From NCBI GenBank assembly GCA_020027475.1, contig JAHRAZ010000033.1:1-43320 (forward strand): 43,320 bases of DNA, read 5' to 3'. Position 1 is the stretch's first letter; every line of letters starts with the position of its first letter. Positions 8,985 through 18,054 of the stretch are shown one piece after another. The translations under genes and the position numbers were made by a program. The DNA is from Microthrixaceae bacterium. Lineage in GTDB: Bacteria > Actinomycetota > Acidimicrobiia > Acidimicrobiales > Microtrichaceae. The notes under the pieces are model-generated. The model was not told where the DNA came from. It saw only the letters and a list, made by a program, of their open reading frames with translations, and did no database searches.

Positions 8985-9884
8985 TCACCAGCCGCGATCG
9001 GCATAGGTCACTTTGGCCTCGTCCATTCCGATTCCGGTCATCGGTGTACCCAGTCCCCTGCTCACCTTTGCGAGAATCTGCGGATCTTCGAAATGCGTTG
9101 TGGCCTCCACGATTGCCTTTGCACGCGGAGCGGGATCATCGGACTTGAAGATTCCGGAACCCACGAAAACCGATTCGGCACCGAGCTGCATCGCCAGGGC
9201 GGCATCAGCGGGTGTGGCGAGTCCACCGGCGCAGAACAGCGGCACCGGCAACCGGCCCGTCTCGGCAACCTCCTGCACAAGCGGCAACGGCGCCTGAAGC
9301 CGCTTCGCCCATTCGAACAGTTCAGCGGAATCGGATTGACCGATGCGTCGAACGTCGCCGGTGATCGAACGAAGGTGCCGAACCGCTTCGATCACGTTTC
9401 CCGTACCTGCTTCACCCTTGGAGCGAATCATGCAAGCCCCCTCCGAAATGCGCCGGAGTGCTTCACCGAGGTTCGTGGCTCCGCATACGAACGGCACCGT
9501 GAAGGCCCACTTGTCGATGTGATGGGCCTCGTCCGCAGGGCTCAGAACCTCAGACTCGTCCACATAGTCCACACCCAGGGCTTCAAGGATCTGGGCTTCC
9601 ACGAAATGACCGATCCGGGCCTTGGCCATCACCGGAATGGTCACTTCGTCCTGAATCCCTTCGATCATGATCGGGTCGCTCATTCGGGCAACTCCGCCAT
9701 CGACGCGAATGTCGGCCGGAACTCGTTCGAGGGCCATCACCGCCACAGCACCGGCGTCCTCGGCGATTTTGGCCTGATCGGCTGTGACCACATCCATGAT
9801 CACACCCCCCTTGAGCATCTCTGCCAGACCACGTTTGACGAGTTGGGTACCGGTGGAGCGTGAGGCTTCGGACATGTCCGTCAT
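8985..9884 (-). CDS. pdxS: Pyridoxal 5'-phosphate synthase lyase subunit PdxS
   Basis: PdxS condenses ribose 5-phosphate, glyceraldehyde 3-phosphate and ammonia from PdxT into PLP. About 299 residues. Signatures are [39 protein letters not shown] (Schiff-base Lys), [13 protein letters not shown] (second Lys), and [17 protein letters not shown] use the ATG at 9884; a second ATG three codons later (9875) is equally possible and the longer frame to 9935 has no homology. It is the upstream gene of the pdxS-pdxT-yebC-ruvCAB string, and its promoter probably lies in 9885-9985. Confidence 0.95.
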   Translation of the reverse strand: MTDMSEASRSTGTQLVKRGLAEMLKGGVIMDVVTADQAKIAEDAGAVAVMALERVPADIRVDGGVARMSDPIMIEGIQDEVTIPVMAKARIGHFVEAQILEALGVDYVDESEVLSPADEAHHIDKWAFTVPFVCGATNLGEALRRISEGACMIRSKGEAGTGNVIEAVRHLRSITGDVRRIGQSDSAELFEWAKRLQAPLPLVQEVAETGRLPVPLFCAGGLATPADAALAMQLGAESVFVGSGIFKSDDPAPRAKAIVEATTHFEDPQILAKVSRGLGTPMTGIGMDEAKVTYADRGW

Positions 9885-9985
9885 TGTAAATGAACTGTTG
9901 ACGGCGACGGGTATCCCTTTGCCGGCCGGGACCATACCCCTTGCGCCCCCGGAGCGACCCCGCCGCTCGACGCCTTTGCCGGGGT

Positions 9986-11134
9986 TCAGGGATGCTCTGG
10001 CGCCGGAAGCGACGCAACCTGCTCGGCAGACAAGATGGTGGGCGGTTCGACCGCCAGCACCATCCAGGCCGTGCCCGGCTCGAGAGTCATCGGGTTTCCG
10101 TTCGGGTCACGGAGCTCCCACGGATCGGTTCGGCTGGGTCGACTCCAGGTTCCGGCCCCGGCACGCCCGTCGCTGAATACCCAGGCGTCACCAGATCCCA
10201 CAGTGATCGCCTCTGGGGAAGTTGCATCGGCTGAGGACTGGACGTACTCGGTCTCCACAACAATCACGTTGGTCGGCGCGATTTGATCGCCCTCCAGATC
10301 GAGTTCGGGCACACCGTGTGCCCAGCGGGACCAGGCGCGGCGCTCCTCGTCCCAGGCGAAGGTTGCTCCCGAACCCACCCGGGCGAAAAGGCCGGCCACC
10401 GGCAGCCCCGACGAGTGCGCACCCGCCTCGCGGTAGGGAAACACCGCAGTCGGGCGAACCACGGGGGATTGAGCCAGATCCCAGAGGCCATCCGCCTTGG
10501 CAAGCAGGTTGTGGGGGCGTTGTTTGCGGGGAGTCCGGAAGTACTCGCCGGGCGCAACGTCGAAGGACGCCAGTTGGAACCCACCCGCCTCATCGAGCGC
10601 CGCCTTCGTACCCTCGTTGTACCCGGAGATCACGAAGAGGGGCGTTCCGAATGCCGGAAGCAGATCGGCATCGGAGACCCGGGCTGACCGGATGGGACCG
10701 ATGTCATCGACGTCCTCGGAGTGGAAGATCGCCATGTATCGACTGATTCCTTCCACCTGAATCTCGATGACCAGATCCGCCCGCTCCAGTCCGACATATG
10801 GATTGGCCTCGGATGCGGCATCAACCTTGGCGATCAAGGCCGGCCGATCCAGGAGATGTCCCTTGTCGGTGGATACCGCCATACCGGTCAGCGGGGCGAT
10901 GCGGTCTCCCTCGTCGGGGACCGAGGTGGAAGTGGAGATCGCCTTGGTGCCCGTGTCGGAATTGTTCCGCCATGGACCCCACCAGGCGATCAGACCAACC
11001 AGAAGCGTCGCCACCGCTGCGACGACCGCAACAATTCGAGCCCCGCGAGCCGCGTGACCTTCCGTGTCATCCCCTGCATCATCACTGCGGCCACCGTCGC
11101 TGTCGGCGACAGACGCGTCGCCGGGATCGCTCAC
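9986..11134 (-). CDS. Membrane-anchored DUF3048 (YerB-like) protein
   Basis: A 382-residue protein with an acidic cytoplasmic N-terminus, one membrane helix near residues 33-50, and an extracellular region matching DUF3048. The family pattern is seen in APLTGM, the [12 protein letters not shown] region, [32 protein letters not shown], and a C-terminal half with [13 protein letters not shown]. Members such as Bacillus YerB are surface proteins of unknown biochemical role. The GTG start overlaps the stop of the upstream peptidase-like gene by 4 bp (GTGA), so the two products may act together at the membrane. Confidence 0.88.
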   Translation of the reverse strand: MSDPGDASVADSDGGRSDDAGDDTEGHAARGARIVAVVAAVATLLVGLIAWWGPWRNNSDTGTKAISTSTSVPDEGDRIAPLTGMAVSTDKGHLLDRPALIAKVDAASEANPYVGLERADLVIEIQVEGISRYMAIFHSEDVDDIGPIRSARVSDADLLPAFGTPLFVISGYNEGTKAALDEAGGFQLASFDVAPGEYFRTPRKQRPHNLLAKADGLWDLAQSPVVRPTAVFPYREAGAHSSGLPVAGLFARVGSGATFAWDEERRAWSRWAHGVPELDLEGDQIAPTNVIVVETEYVQSSADATSPEAITVGSGDAWVFSDGRAGAGTWSRPSRTDPWELRDPNGNPMTLEPGTAWMVLAVEPPTILSAEQVASLPAPEHP

Positions 11135-11922
11135 AGTTCGCTCAGAAGCGCCATCCTGTAGGAGACCGGCTGGATCGCAGTGTCGAGCAGCGGATCCCGA
11201 CCACTCGCCGACTCAACGGCGGGAGCCAGCCAAAGCGGAGCGGTTACCGGCTGTGCACCCTTCACGATCGTTCCGTTTTCGCCCATCCTTGCCAGCGTGG
11301 AGATCAGCGCCGGCGGATATCGCGTGATGGAAAGAGCCTCGAGGTCGGCTCGAGCCGAACGCTGGTCTCCAAGCATTGACGCCATCTGCGCTGCACTCGC
11401 CCCGGTGATCGACTTCAGCAATCCGGGAATGGCAGCGCAGATTGTCAGGTATTCGGCCGAGCCATCGCGCAACCGGCACAGGAGTTCCGCTGAAACCGAC
11501 TCCAGCTCAGCAGGACCCGACTCCTTGATCAGAGCCGAGGTCACCACCAGCGCCGATTGGTCGCCAGAGGATGTGGCGAGGGCATTCGCAGCGTCCGATG
11601 AGATGAGGCGCACATCCGGGAGTGACACTCCGGTCATCACGCCCACGCCCTCCACGGCGTTCACCAGCGCCTCCACGGTCGAACCGCCCTCCACAAAGGC
11701 GGAACTGCTGGAACCGACCATCCGGTCCACGGCTCCGCCAAACAGGCTTCGAGTCCAGAGGTACCAGGCACCGGCACCCACCACGAGCACCACAATCCCC
11801 ACCGCGAACCCCCACAGGAGCACGGCGACCAGACCCACGAACGCTGCCCCGACCAAGCCAACCACAAGCATGCGGGAGCGAACGGCACTGGTGGCCTCTG
11901 CGAAGTGATCCTGAGTGGGCAT
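11131..11922 (-). CDS. M48/HtpX-like membrane protein lacking all zinc ligands (pseudopeptidase)
   Basis: A 263-residue protein with two membrane helices (about residues 18-38 and 40-57), then a domain that aligns with HtpX-type M48 peptidases: ALVNAVEGVGVMTGVSLPDV, ANALATSSGDQSALVVTSAL, and a C-terminal PLLDTAIQPVSYRMALL in place of the usual THPP-ERI segment. Where M48 enzymes carry HExxH this protein has AELLC (about residues 145-149). The downstream E-A-D zinc motif reads R-A-D (191-193). It therefore cannot bind zinc in the usual way. I infer a scaffold or binding role, perhaps with the DUF3048 partner it overlaps. It lies 10 bp downstream of pimA. The fold assignment is by eye and should be checked. 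Confidence 0.65.
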   Translation of the reverse strand: MPTQDHFAEATSAVRSRMLVVGLVGAAFVGLVAVLLWGFAVGIVVLVVGAGAWYLWTRSLFGGAVDRMVGSSSSAFVEGGSTVEALVNAVEGVGVMTGVSLPDVRLISSDAANALATSSGDQSALVVTSALIKESGPAELESVSAELLCRLRDGSAEYLTICAAIPGLLKSITGASAAQMASMLGDQRSARADLEALSITRYPPALISTLARMGENGTIVKGAQPVTAPLWLAPAVESASGRDPLLDTAIQPVSYRMALLSEL

Positions 11923-11932
11923 CACCGAGAAG

Positions 11933-13078
11933 TTACTCCCCTGCGTCCGGATCTCGGGAATCTCGAGACGCAATGGCCCTTGCATACAACTCCAGATATC
12001 TGGCACACAGAGCGTCGAGATCGAACTGTCCGGCGCGTTCGAGGCCCGCAACAACCAATTCTTCGCGACGGACGGAATCGGACAGCACGGCATTGAGCGA
12101 AGCTGCCAGCGACGCCGGGTCATCCGGCCTCGCCAACTCGGCGCAGGGCCGTTGCGGCAACGCACCGTCGGGAGATGGACCCGTTGCGACGTTTTCGTAA
12201 CCGGGGATGGCGCTGGCCACCACGGCGGTACCCGCAGCCATGGCTTCCAGAAGAATGATGCCGAAGGATTCCCCACCCAGGGACGGGGCACAGAAAACCG
12301 TGGCGGTAGCCATCAGCCTGTCTCTTTCGTCATCTGTGACACGGCCGAGCCACTCGATTCGCGGGCTCGGATAACGGCGTTTCAGTTCTTCGGTGGATTC
12401 GCCTTCGCCCGCCACCAGGATCCGGGTCCCCACGCGGAGTTCGGGTTCTGCTCGCAACAGGATCTCCAGTCCCTTGCGGGGTTCGTGGCGGCCGAGGAAG
12501 AACACGGTCTGATCAGGCATCGAGGCTTCGTCTGCGGTGCGTTCACGATGCGCCCCTGGCGCGCCCGAGGCATCCACGCCGTTGAACAGCACGGTCCAGT
12601 CGCCGCCGATGTGGGGTTCTGCCATTGCGAGCGCATCTTCGGACACCGCCACGCGCTCATCAAAACGGCTCGCAATCCAACGCCCGAGCGGCGCCAGCAC
12701 GGAATAGGCCGGCTGGTGGCCTGCGGCGTGGAACGTTGCCACCAGCGGAGCGGGCTTTATCAGTGCTGCGGTGAGTGTCGGCCCGGGAACGAATGGCTCG
12801 TGAAGGTGGATCACGTCAAAGGATTCGTCCCACAGGGCACGCACGGTCCGGAACTGGGCAGAGGGATCGGGGGCCATGGGAGCAATGGAACCGTTGGAGG
12901 GATTCATGACACTGCTGCCAACCGGCGTCACGAATGTTGCCGGGGGTGGCCCATCACAAGGCGCCAGAACCCGCGCAGTGTGACCGCGCCGAGCCAAGGC
13001 CCGGGCCAGACCCATCACCTGATTCTGGACGCCACCGGGAACGGACAGGCTGTAGGGGCAGATAAGTCCCACACGCAT
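11933..13078 (-). CDS. pimA: Phosphatidylinositol mannosyltransferase PimA-like GT4 glycosyltransferase
   Basis: A 381-residue GT-B glycosyltransferase of family GT4. It opens with MRVGLICPYSLSVPGGVQNQV, matching PimA, which transfers mannose from GDP-mannose to the inositol ring of phosphatidylinositol on the inner face of the membrane. Other signatures are HLHEPFVPGP, FHAAG, FLGRHEPRKGLEILL, and the donor-binding ESFGIILLEAMAAGTAVVAS with the E-x7-E pattern. It follows patA and pgsA in one transcription unit (28-bp gap), the same order as in mycobacteria. That context makes PimA more likely than another GT4 enzyme such as MshA. Confidence 0.88.
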   Translation of the reverse strand: MRVGLICPYSLSVPGGVQNQVMGLARALARRGHTARVLAPCDGPPPATFVTPVGSSVMNPSNGSIAPMAPDPSAQFRTVRALWDESFDVIHLHEPFVPGPTLTAALIKPAPLVATFHAAGHQPAYSVLAPLGRWIASRFDERVAVSEDALAMAEPHIGGDWTVLFNGVDASGAPGAHRERTADEASMPDQTVFFLGRHEPRKGLEILLRAEPELRVGTRILVAGEGESTEELKRRYPSPRIEWLGRVTDDERDRLMATATVFCAPSLGGESFGIILLEAMAAGTAVVASAIPGYENVATGPSPDGALPQRPCAELARPDDPASLAASLNAVLSDSVRREELVVAGLERAGQFDLDALCARYLELYARAIASRDSRDPDAGE

Positions 13079-13106
13079 TGTCCGCAGCGTATGGCATCAC
13101 CGCCCC

Positions 13107-14000
13107 TCAGGCAGGGTCCAGCCCCAAAGCTTCATAATCGCTCGGCCAGTTGGGCTGGAGAAGGTGCCACTGATATGGATCCCGACGGATGAGAATCTCC
13201 AGCTCGCGAGCCAGATCCTGGGTGATCCGGGTGACGTCATCGCGCAATCGTCCTCGTCGCGTGGTGTCGAGCGGTTCACGCATGACCGCGCGGACTCCGC
13301 GACCCTCGATGTAGATCGCGCCGGCAATAAGTGGTGCTCCCGTGCGCAGCGCCATCAATGCCGGTCCACCCGGAAGCCTCGTCACCTCACCGAAGAACTC
13401 GACCTCTATTCCGGCTCCCGAAAGGTCCCGGTCGCACACGAGACAAACGAGGTCACCCCGCTTCAATGCCGCAGCAACATTGTTCCCGGCACCTCGATCG
13501 AGCGGAATCACGTTGACTCCCATGCTCTCGCGAAAATCACGAAACCATTCGGACAGCCCAGGGGAATCCAGGTCTTCGACCACGGCGGAGACACCGTGGC
13601 CACGGTCCGATAGCCAGCGGGTGGCCCACTCCCAACTACCCAGATGAGGTAGTCCGACGATGGGAGCGCCATCGCCCTCCAAGGCGTTGGAGATGTTCTC
13701 ATATCCCTCGATCTTGAACCTGCGAGTGATCGCTTCGTCACTCATGTCGGGGAGCCTGAAAACATCCAGCCAATACTGGGCATAGGAGTCGAACACCTTC
13801 TGGACATCCCGCTCGCGCAGAATTCTGTTCGGCTGGTCGCCTCGAACCCGGCTCAGATGTCGAGCGACAACGCGGCGCGATTCCGGCGAAGCTCGAGCAG
13901 CCGCGAAAGCCAAGCCACGAGCCATGCTTCGGGCCACCGGTTCGGGAGCACGCTTGACCACGGATGACGCGGCCTCCAGGCCGGACACCGTGAGATCCAT
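13107..14000 (-). CDS. patA: PIM acyltransferase (PatA-like, LpxL/HtrB superfamily)
   Basis: A 297-residue acyltransferase of the LpxL/HtrB superfamily. The catalytic H-x4-E-like motif is seen in LPHLGSWEWA (about residues 118-123). Also present are GVNVIPLDRG, LVCLVCDRDLSG, and a C-terminal PYQWHLLQPNW. In mycobacteria the enzyme at this locus acylates the mannose of phosphatidylinositol mannosides. It lies 11 bp downstream of pgsA and 28 bp upstream of pimA, which supports that role over lipid A acylation. The protein is probably a peripheral protein of the inner membrane leaflet. Confidence 0.88.
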   Translation of the reverse strand: MDLTVSGLEAASSVVKRAPEPVARSMARGLAFAAARASPESRRVVARHLSRVRGDQPNRILRERDVQKVFDSYAQYWLDVFRLPDMSDEAITRRFKIEGYENISNALEGDGAPIVGLPHLGSWEWATRWLSDRGHGVSAVVEDLDSPGLSEWFRDFRESMGVNVIPLDRGAGNNVAAALKRGDLVCLVCDRDLSGAGIEVEFFGEVTRLPGGPALMALRTGAPLIAGAIYIEGRGVRAVMREPLDTTRRGRLRDDVTRITQDLARELEILIRRDPYQWHLLQPNWPSDYEALGLDPA

Positions 14001-14011
14001 CAGGGGATCAG

Positions 14012-14740
14012 TCAGTTCACAGGCTTGGAGCGAGAATTGCGCGAAGCTCCCTCGGCCCTGCGACGAGCACGCAGCTTTGAGCGACGCTCAGCAGAGGAAC
14101 TACCCGTGCGTGCCGAGCGACGCCTCTTCGGCTGACGCTGGAGTTCCGGTGCTTCGTCGGTCGCCTGCCTCCAGACAACGACAAAACGTTGACCAGCCGT
14201 GATCAGGTTCAGAACCACGATCGACCCGAGTATCCAGACCAGCACGGACCCACCGAACAGCAGGCCAATGCCCAGAAGTATCAGTCGTTCGGCGCGCTCG
14301 ACCATTCCCACATGTGCGTCGTAACCGAGCGCATCCGCCTTTGCACGAATGTAGGAAACCACTGATGCGGTCAGGTAGGCGAGCATCGGAAGAGTGACCA
14401 TCCAGGCAGGTTCTCCGGTGTTGGCGTAGTAGTACACAACTCCCGTGAACAGGATGCCGTCTGTGAATCGATCGGACACCGAGTCGAAGAATGCGCCTCG
14501 GCGACTGGAGCGGCCGGTGGCCTTTGCCACGGCGCCATCGAGAAGATCCGGCACGGCTGCCAGAACCATCAGCAACAGTCCCAGGTTCAGCGCGCCCATT
14601 CCAATGGCCACAGCCGCGCCCACCGACATGATCACGCCAGAAGCGGTGATCATGTCTGCAGTGATTCCCACCTTCGCAACGCCACGCCCGATGGGCTTCA
14701 TGGCGGCATCCACCTGGCTGCGCCAGCGGTCGTCAAACAT
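14012..14740 (-). CDS. pgsA: CDP-alcohol phosphatidyltransferase, probable phosphatidylinositol-phosphate synthase
   Basis: A 242-residue multi-pass membrane protein with the CDP-alcohol phosphotransferase signature in PDLLDGAVAKATGRSSRRG followed by FFDSVSDR. The DG, G and two D positions of the motif are kept, while the common AR is AK. By neighbours (HIT protein and thrS upstream, patA and pimA downstream) it should be the PgsA1-type enzyme that makes phosphatidylinositol phosphate from CDP-diacylglycerol and inositol phosphate. The last 45 residues are Arg/Lys/Ser-rich and cytoplasmic, unusual in the core family. The start is supported by GAGGAG eight bases upstream. Confidence 0.88.
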   Translation of the reverse strand: MFDDRWRSQVDAAMKPIGRGVAKVGITADMITASGVIMSVGAAVAIGMGALNLGLLLMVLAAVPDLLDGAVAKATGRSSRRGAFFDSVSDRFTDGILFTGVVYYYANTGEPAWMVTLPMLAYLTASVVSYIRAKADALGYDAHVGMVERAERLILLGIGLLFGGSVLVWILGSIVVLNLITAGQRFVVVWRQATDEAPELQRQPKRRRSARTGSSSAERRSKLRARRRAEGASRNSRSKPVN

Positions 14741-14867
14741 CTGCGGGACTCCTCGATCTTTCGCTGCGACGCGTGCGCCACCAACGGTGACGTGTGGTTC
14801 TTCGCGCGCTTGCTGTAGTTAGCAGTCTAGGGGTTGTAAGCCCAGAAAGGAAGCTTCATGGGCAAGT

Positions 14868-15410
14868 TCACTCAGAAACAGTCTCGGTTCCCGAAGCTGG
14901 GGCCGCGTCCTCGAGGTCACCCCAGTCCTCTGGATTCTCCTCGACGAACCATTCAATGACGTCACCCGACACACCGTCGAGAAGCACGATTCCCCTGCGG
15001 TTTGGGGGATTCTCCGCCGAGTAGAGCAGGATTCGCCAGCTGGGTCTCGACAACCAGCCCCGCCAGACCATCTGTGCGGATGCGTGACCCACGGCGAAAC
15101 CCACCTGCCTGGATGCCGTCACCAATGCCTCTGTCTCGTCGACATTCAAGGTCCAGCCCGCAACCATGCCGTAGATGCCGAACGCCGTGAGACCCAGGCC
15201 GGCGGCCAGGATGCCACCGTTGACCAGGGCCGAGGTGTCGGAGTAAACGAGCCAGAACCCGATGCACACCAGACCGATGACGATGTAGATGGCCGCGGGA
15301 ACCCGGCGCCGATTGTTGTTCGGAAAGGTGTGGGGGCCGACGTACTCAGAGACGTTCAAGTCCTCGGGGAGCTCATCAACGTACTCGCCGTCTGTCGAAT
15401 CTTCGCTCAC
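14868..15410 (-). CDS. Conserved-looking two-helix membrane protein, function unknown
   Basis: I do not recognise a named family. The 180-residue protein has an acidic N-terminus (about 35 residues), two membrane helices (about 38-57 and 63-85), a globular part with ASRQVGFAVGHASAQMVWRG and RPSWRILLYSAE, and an acidic C-terminus. It starts at GTG. It is inserted between the HIT gene and pgsA, where mycobacteria have no such gene. The 127-bp gap downstream toward pgsA suggests pgsA may also have its own promoter. A role in lipid metabolism is possible from context only. Confidence 0.75.
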   Translation of the reverse strand: MSEDSTDGEYVDELPEDLNVSEYVGPHTFPNNNRRRVPAAIYIVIGLVCIGFWLVYSDTSALVNGGILAAGLGLTAFGIYGMVAGWTLNVDETEALVTASRQVGFAVGHASAQMVWRGWLSRPSWRILLYSAENPPNRRGIVLLDGVSGDVIEWFVEENPEDWGDLEDAAPASGTETVSE

Positions 15411-15452
15411 GGCACCGAGAGTACCGCACCCGATATCGGGGTATCCAAGCGG

Positions 15453-15986
15453 CTACTCCCGGGGCCACGCACCACGGATCATGTTCCAGGCCTCGTCGAG
15501 ACTCAAGGGCAGCACACGCGTTTCACCTGCCACAGTCATGAAGTTCACGTCACCCTCCCATCGCGGAACAACGTGCACGTGCAGATGATCGGCCTGTGAT
15601 CCTCCCGCCACGATGCCAAGGTTCATTCCCACGTTCACGCCATCGCAGGCCATACCCACCTTGAGCGCCACCACTGCATCGCGAACGAGTTGCCAGAGCT
15701 GATCCTGTTCCGCGGCGGTCAGATCCTCGAGGGCGGCCACAGCCCGATTCGGCAGCACCATCGAATGGCCGGCCGTGTAGGGGAATCGGTTGAGCATCAC
15801 GAAACACTCCGAATCCCGCCGCACGATATAGGTCTCGGTATCCGGCAGTCCGGAGTGCAGAATCCTCTCGAACAAGGTCTGACCCGAATCCGTGATGCCA
15901 TCGGATCCTGAATCCTCCTCGCGCATCTGCTCGATACCTTGCACGTACTCGGAGCGCCACGTAGCCCAGAGGTGATTGAACGGCAC
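15453..15986 (-). CDS. HIT-family nucleotide phosphorylase/hydrolase (Rv2613c-like)
   Basis: A 177-residue histidine-triad protein. The active site is HLHVHVVPRW. NLGIVAGGSQADHLH and FPYTAGHSMVLPNRAV are typical of the branch containing mycobacterial Rv2613c, described as an Ap4A phosphorylase. An N-terminal extension (MPFNHLWATWRSEYV) also matches that branch. The GTG start lies 4 bp after the thrS stop, so it is co-translated with thrS. The linkage thrS-HIT-pgsA is the same as in mycobacteria. One idea is that it removes Ap4A made by aminoacyl-tRNA synthetases; this is inference. Confidence 0.92.
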   Translation of the reverse strand: MPFNHLWATWRSEYVQGIEQMREEDSGSDGITDSGQTLFERILHSGLPDTETYIVRRDSECFVMLNRFPYTAGHSMVLPNRAVAALEDLTAAEQDQLWQLVRDAVVALKVGMACDGVNVGMNLGIVAGGSQADHLHVHVVPRWEGDVNFMTVAGETRVLPLSLDEAWNMIRGAWPRE

Positions 15987-15990
15987 GGAA

Positions 15991-17973
15991 TCAGACCTTC
16001 CGCTTCGCGGCCACTTCGCCGCTCAACCGGTCGACAAATCCGGAGAGCGGAACGTTTCGCTCCACTTCGCCGCCACGAGGGTTCACACCAACGGTTCCGT
16101 GCGCCACGTCATCGTCGCCAACCACGAGCACATGGGGCAGTTTCTGGCCCTTGGCGCGCCTGATTCGTTTTCCCAGGGTTTCGTCCGCTTCGGACACGTC
16201 CACCCGGAAACCATGGCCCCGCAGCTCGGCTGCCACCTCGTGTGCGTAGTCGCTGTGCACCTGCGCCACTGGCAATATCTCAACCTGGACCGGAGCCAGC
16301 CAGGCCGGGAAAGCACCCGCGTAGTGCTCGACAAGCACTCCGAAGAACCGCTCAACCGACCCGAACAGGGCGCGGTGAATCATTATCGGACGATGCCGGT
16401 TGCCGTCGGGTCCGATGTATTCGAGACCGAACCGCTGGGGCAACTGGAAGTCCACCTGGATCGTGGACATCTGCCAGGTGCGGCCGATGGCATCTTTGGT
16501 CTGCACGGAGATCTTGGGTCCGTAGAAGGCCCCACCACCTTCATCCATGACCAGATCCAGGTCCATCGCCTCCGCAGCGGAGCGCAGCGTGGCCGTTGCC
16601 TCGTCCCATTCGACGTCGCTGCCAACGGCCTTCTCCGTGGGTTTGGTCGACAGTTCCAGATAGAAGTCGTCGAGCCCATAGTCACGCAACAGATCCAGGA
16701 CAAAGCTGAGGATCGACGTGAGTTCGTCTCCCATCTGCTCCGTGGTGGTGAAGATGTGAGCGTCATCCTGGGTCATTCCACGAACGCGGGTGAGTCCGTG
16801 GATCACCCCTGACTTCTCATAGCGGTACACCGACCCGAACTCGAACATTCGCAGGGGCAGCTCCCGGTAGGAACGCTGATGACTGCGATATATCAGTATG
16901 TGGAACGGGCAGTTCATGGGCTTCAGGTAGTAGCTGGCGTCGTCGCCACTGCCGTCCTGATCGAGCTCCATGGGTGGGAACATTGCATCTGCGAACCACT
17001 CGAGGTGACCCGAGGTCTCGAACAGGCCCGACTTGGAGATATGGGGCGAGTAGACGAACTCGTAACCGGCGGCCTCATGTCGCTCCCGGGAGTAGTCCTC
17101 CATGAGGCGGCGAATGATGCCGCCCTTGGGATGAAACACGGCGAGTCCGGACCCGATCTCCTCGGGGAAGCTGAACAGGTCCAGTTCGACTCCCAACTTG
17201 CGGTGATCCCGTTTGGCCGCTTCTTCCAGGCGGTTCAGGTGGTCGTCCAAGTCGGCCTTCGAGGCCCAGGCGGTGGCATAAATGCGCTGAAGCATCGGAT
17301 TCTTCTCGTCACCGCGGAAATACGCACCACCGTGACGAGTCAGTTTGAAATGCTTGAGCCGGCCCGTTGAGGGAACGTGCGGGCCACGGCACATGTCCAC
17401 GAACTCATCGCTGTTGCGGTAGAAGCTGATGCTCGCTCCGCTTCCCACCTCACCGTCGGCCTCATGATCTCCCTCGGCGGCCAGTTCCATGTATGCCTGC
17501 TTGTAGGGATGATCCGCCATCAGTTCCCTGGCCTCTGCCAGAGGAAGTTCAAAACGTTCGAAGGACTGATCTTCGGAAATGATCTCGCGCATCTTCGCAT
17601 CAATGCGCTCGAGGTCCTCGTCAGTGAATCCGGACTTGTCCGGCAACTCGAAGTCGTAATAGAAGCCGTCGTCGATTGGTGGTCCGCCGGCGAAGGTGGC
17701 ACCGGGCCACAACTCGAGCACGGCCTGTGCCAGTACGTGGGCGGTGGAATGACGCAGATGCTCGAGGGCATCGGAATCCTTCTGCGTCACGATACGCACG
17801 GTGGATCCGTCGCGGAGGGGGGCGGACAGATCGGTCGGTTCTCCATCCACCTCCAGGACCACGGCGTCCTTGGCAAGACGCGGTCCAATCGAGGCGGCCA
17901 GGTCAGCCCCGGAAGCGCCCTCCGCAAGGGTGCGCGCCGAGCCGTCGGGAAGATTCACTGTGATATCGGACAT
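15991..17973 (-). CDS. thrS: Threonyl-tRNA synthetase
   Basis: A 660-residue class II synthetase. Domains in order are an N-terminal TGS domain (ITVNLPDGSARTL), the editing domain with HSTAHVLAQAV and CRGPHVPSTG, the catalytic core with MNCPFHILIY (zinc Cys) and HGLTRVRGMTQDDAHIF, and the anticodon-binding domain beginning near PVQVEILPV. ATG at 17973 is preferred over an in-frame start three codons upstream. It is the first gene of a run that continues to at least pimA. No T-box leader was recognised in the 81-bp upstream gap. Confidence 0.97.
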   Translation of the reverse strand: MSDITVNLPDGSARTLAEGASGADLAASIGPRLAKDAVVLEVDGEPTDLSAPLRDGSTVRIVTQKDSDALEHLRHSTAHVLAQAVLELWPGATFAGGPPIDDGFYYDFELPDKSGFTDEDLERIDAKMREIISEDQSFERFELPLAEARELMADHPYKQAYMELAAEGDHEADGEVGSGASISFYRNSDEFVDMCRGPHVPSTGRLKHFKLTRHGGAYFRGDEKNPMLQRIYATAWASKADLDDHLNRLEEAAKRDHRKLGVELDLFSFPEEIGSGLAVFHPKGGIIRRLMEDYSRERHEAAGYEFVYSPHISKSGLFETSGHLEWFADAMFPPMELDQDGSGDDASYYLKPMNCPFHILIYRSHQRSYRELPLRMFEFGSVYRYEKSGVIHGLTRVRGMTQDDAHIFTTTEQMGDELTSILSFVLDLLRDYGLDDFYLELSTKPTEKAVGSDVEWDEATATLRSAAEAMDLDLVMDEGGGAFYGPKISVQTKDAIGRTWQMSTIQVDFQLPQRFGLEYIGPDGNRHRPIMIHRALFGSVERFFGVLVEHYAGAFPAWLAPVQVEILPVAQVHSDYAHEVAAELRGHGFRVDVSEADETLGKRIRRAKGQKLPHVLVVGDDDVAHGTVGVNPRGGEVERNVPLSGFVDRLSGEVAAKRKV

Positions 17974-18054
17974 CAGCGCCAAGAGTATCGGCCGCTCCGC
18001 CGGGAACTGAACCCGGATTCCGCCGTGAGCCGAGCTGGTTCACACCGGGATGCA

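Noticed and set aside
11915-13192. A 425-codon plus-strand frame opposite pimA
   Set aside because: The minus strand has the complete GT4 signature; the opposite frame shows no domain.
14858-14959. Short plus-strand frame with AAAGGA before an ATG
   Set aside because: It has only 33 codons, is antisense to the end of the membrane protein gene, and shows no features beyond the ribosome-site-like bases.
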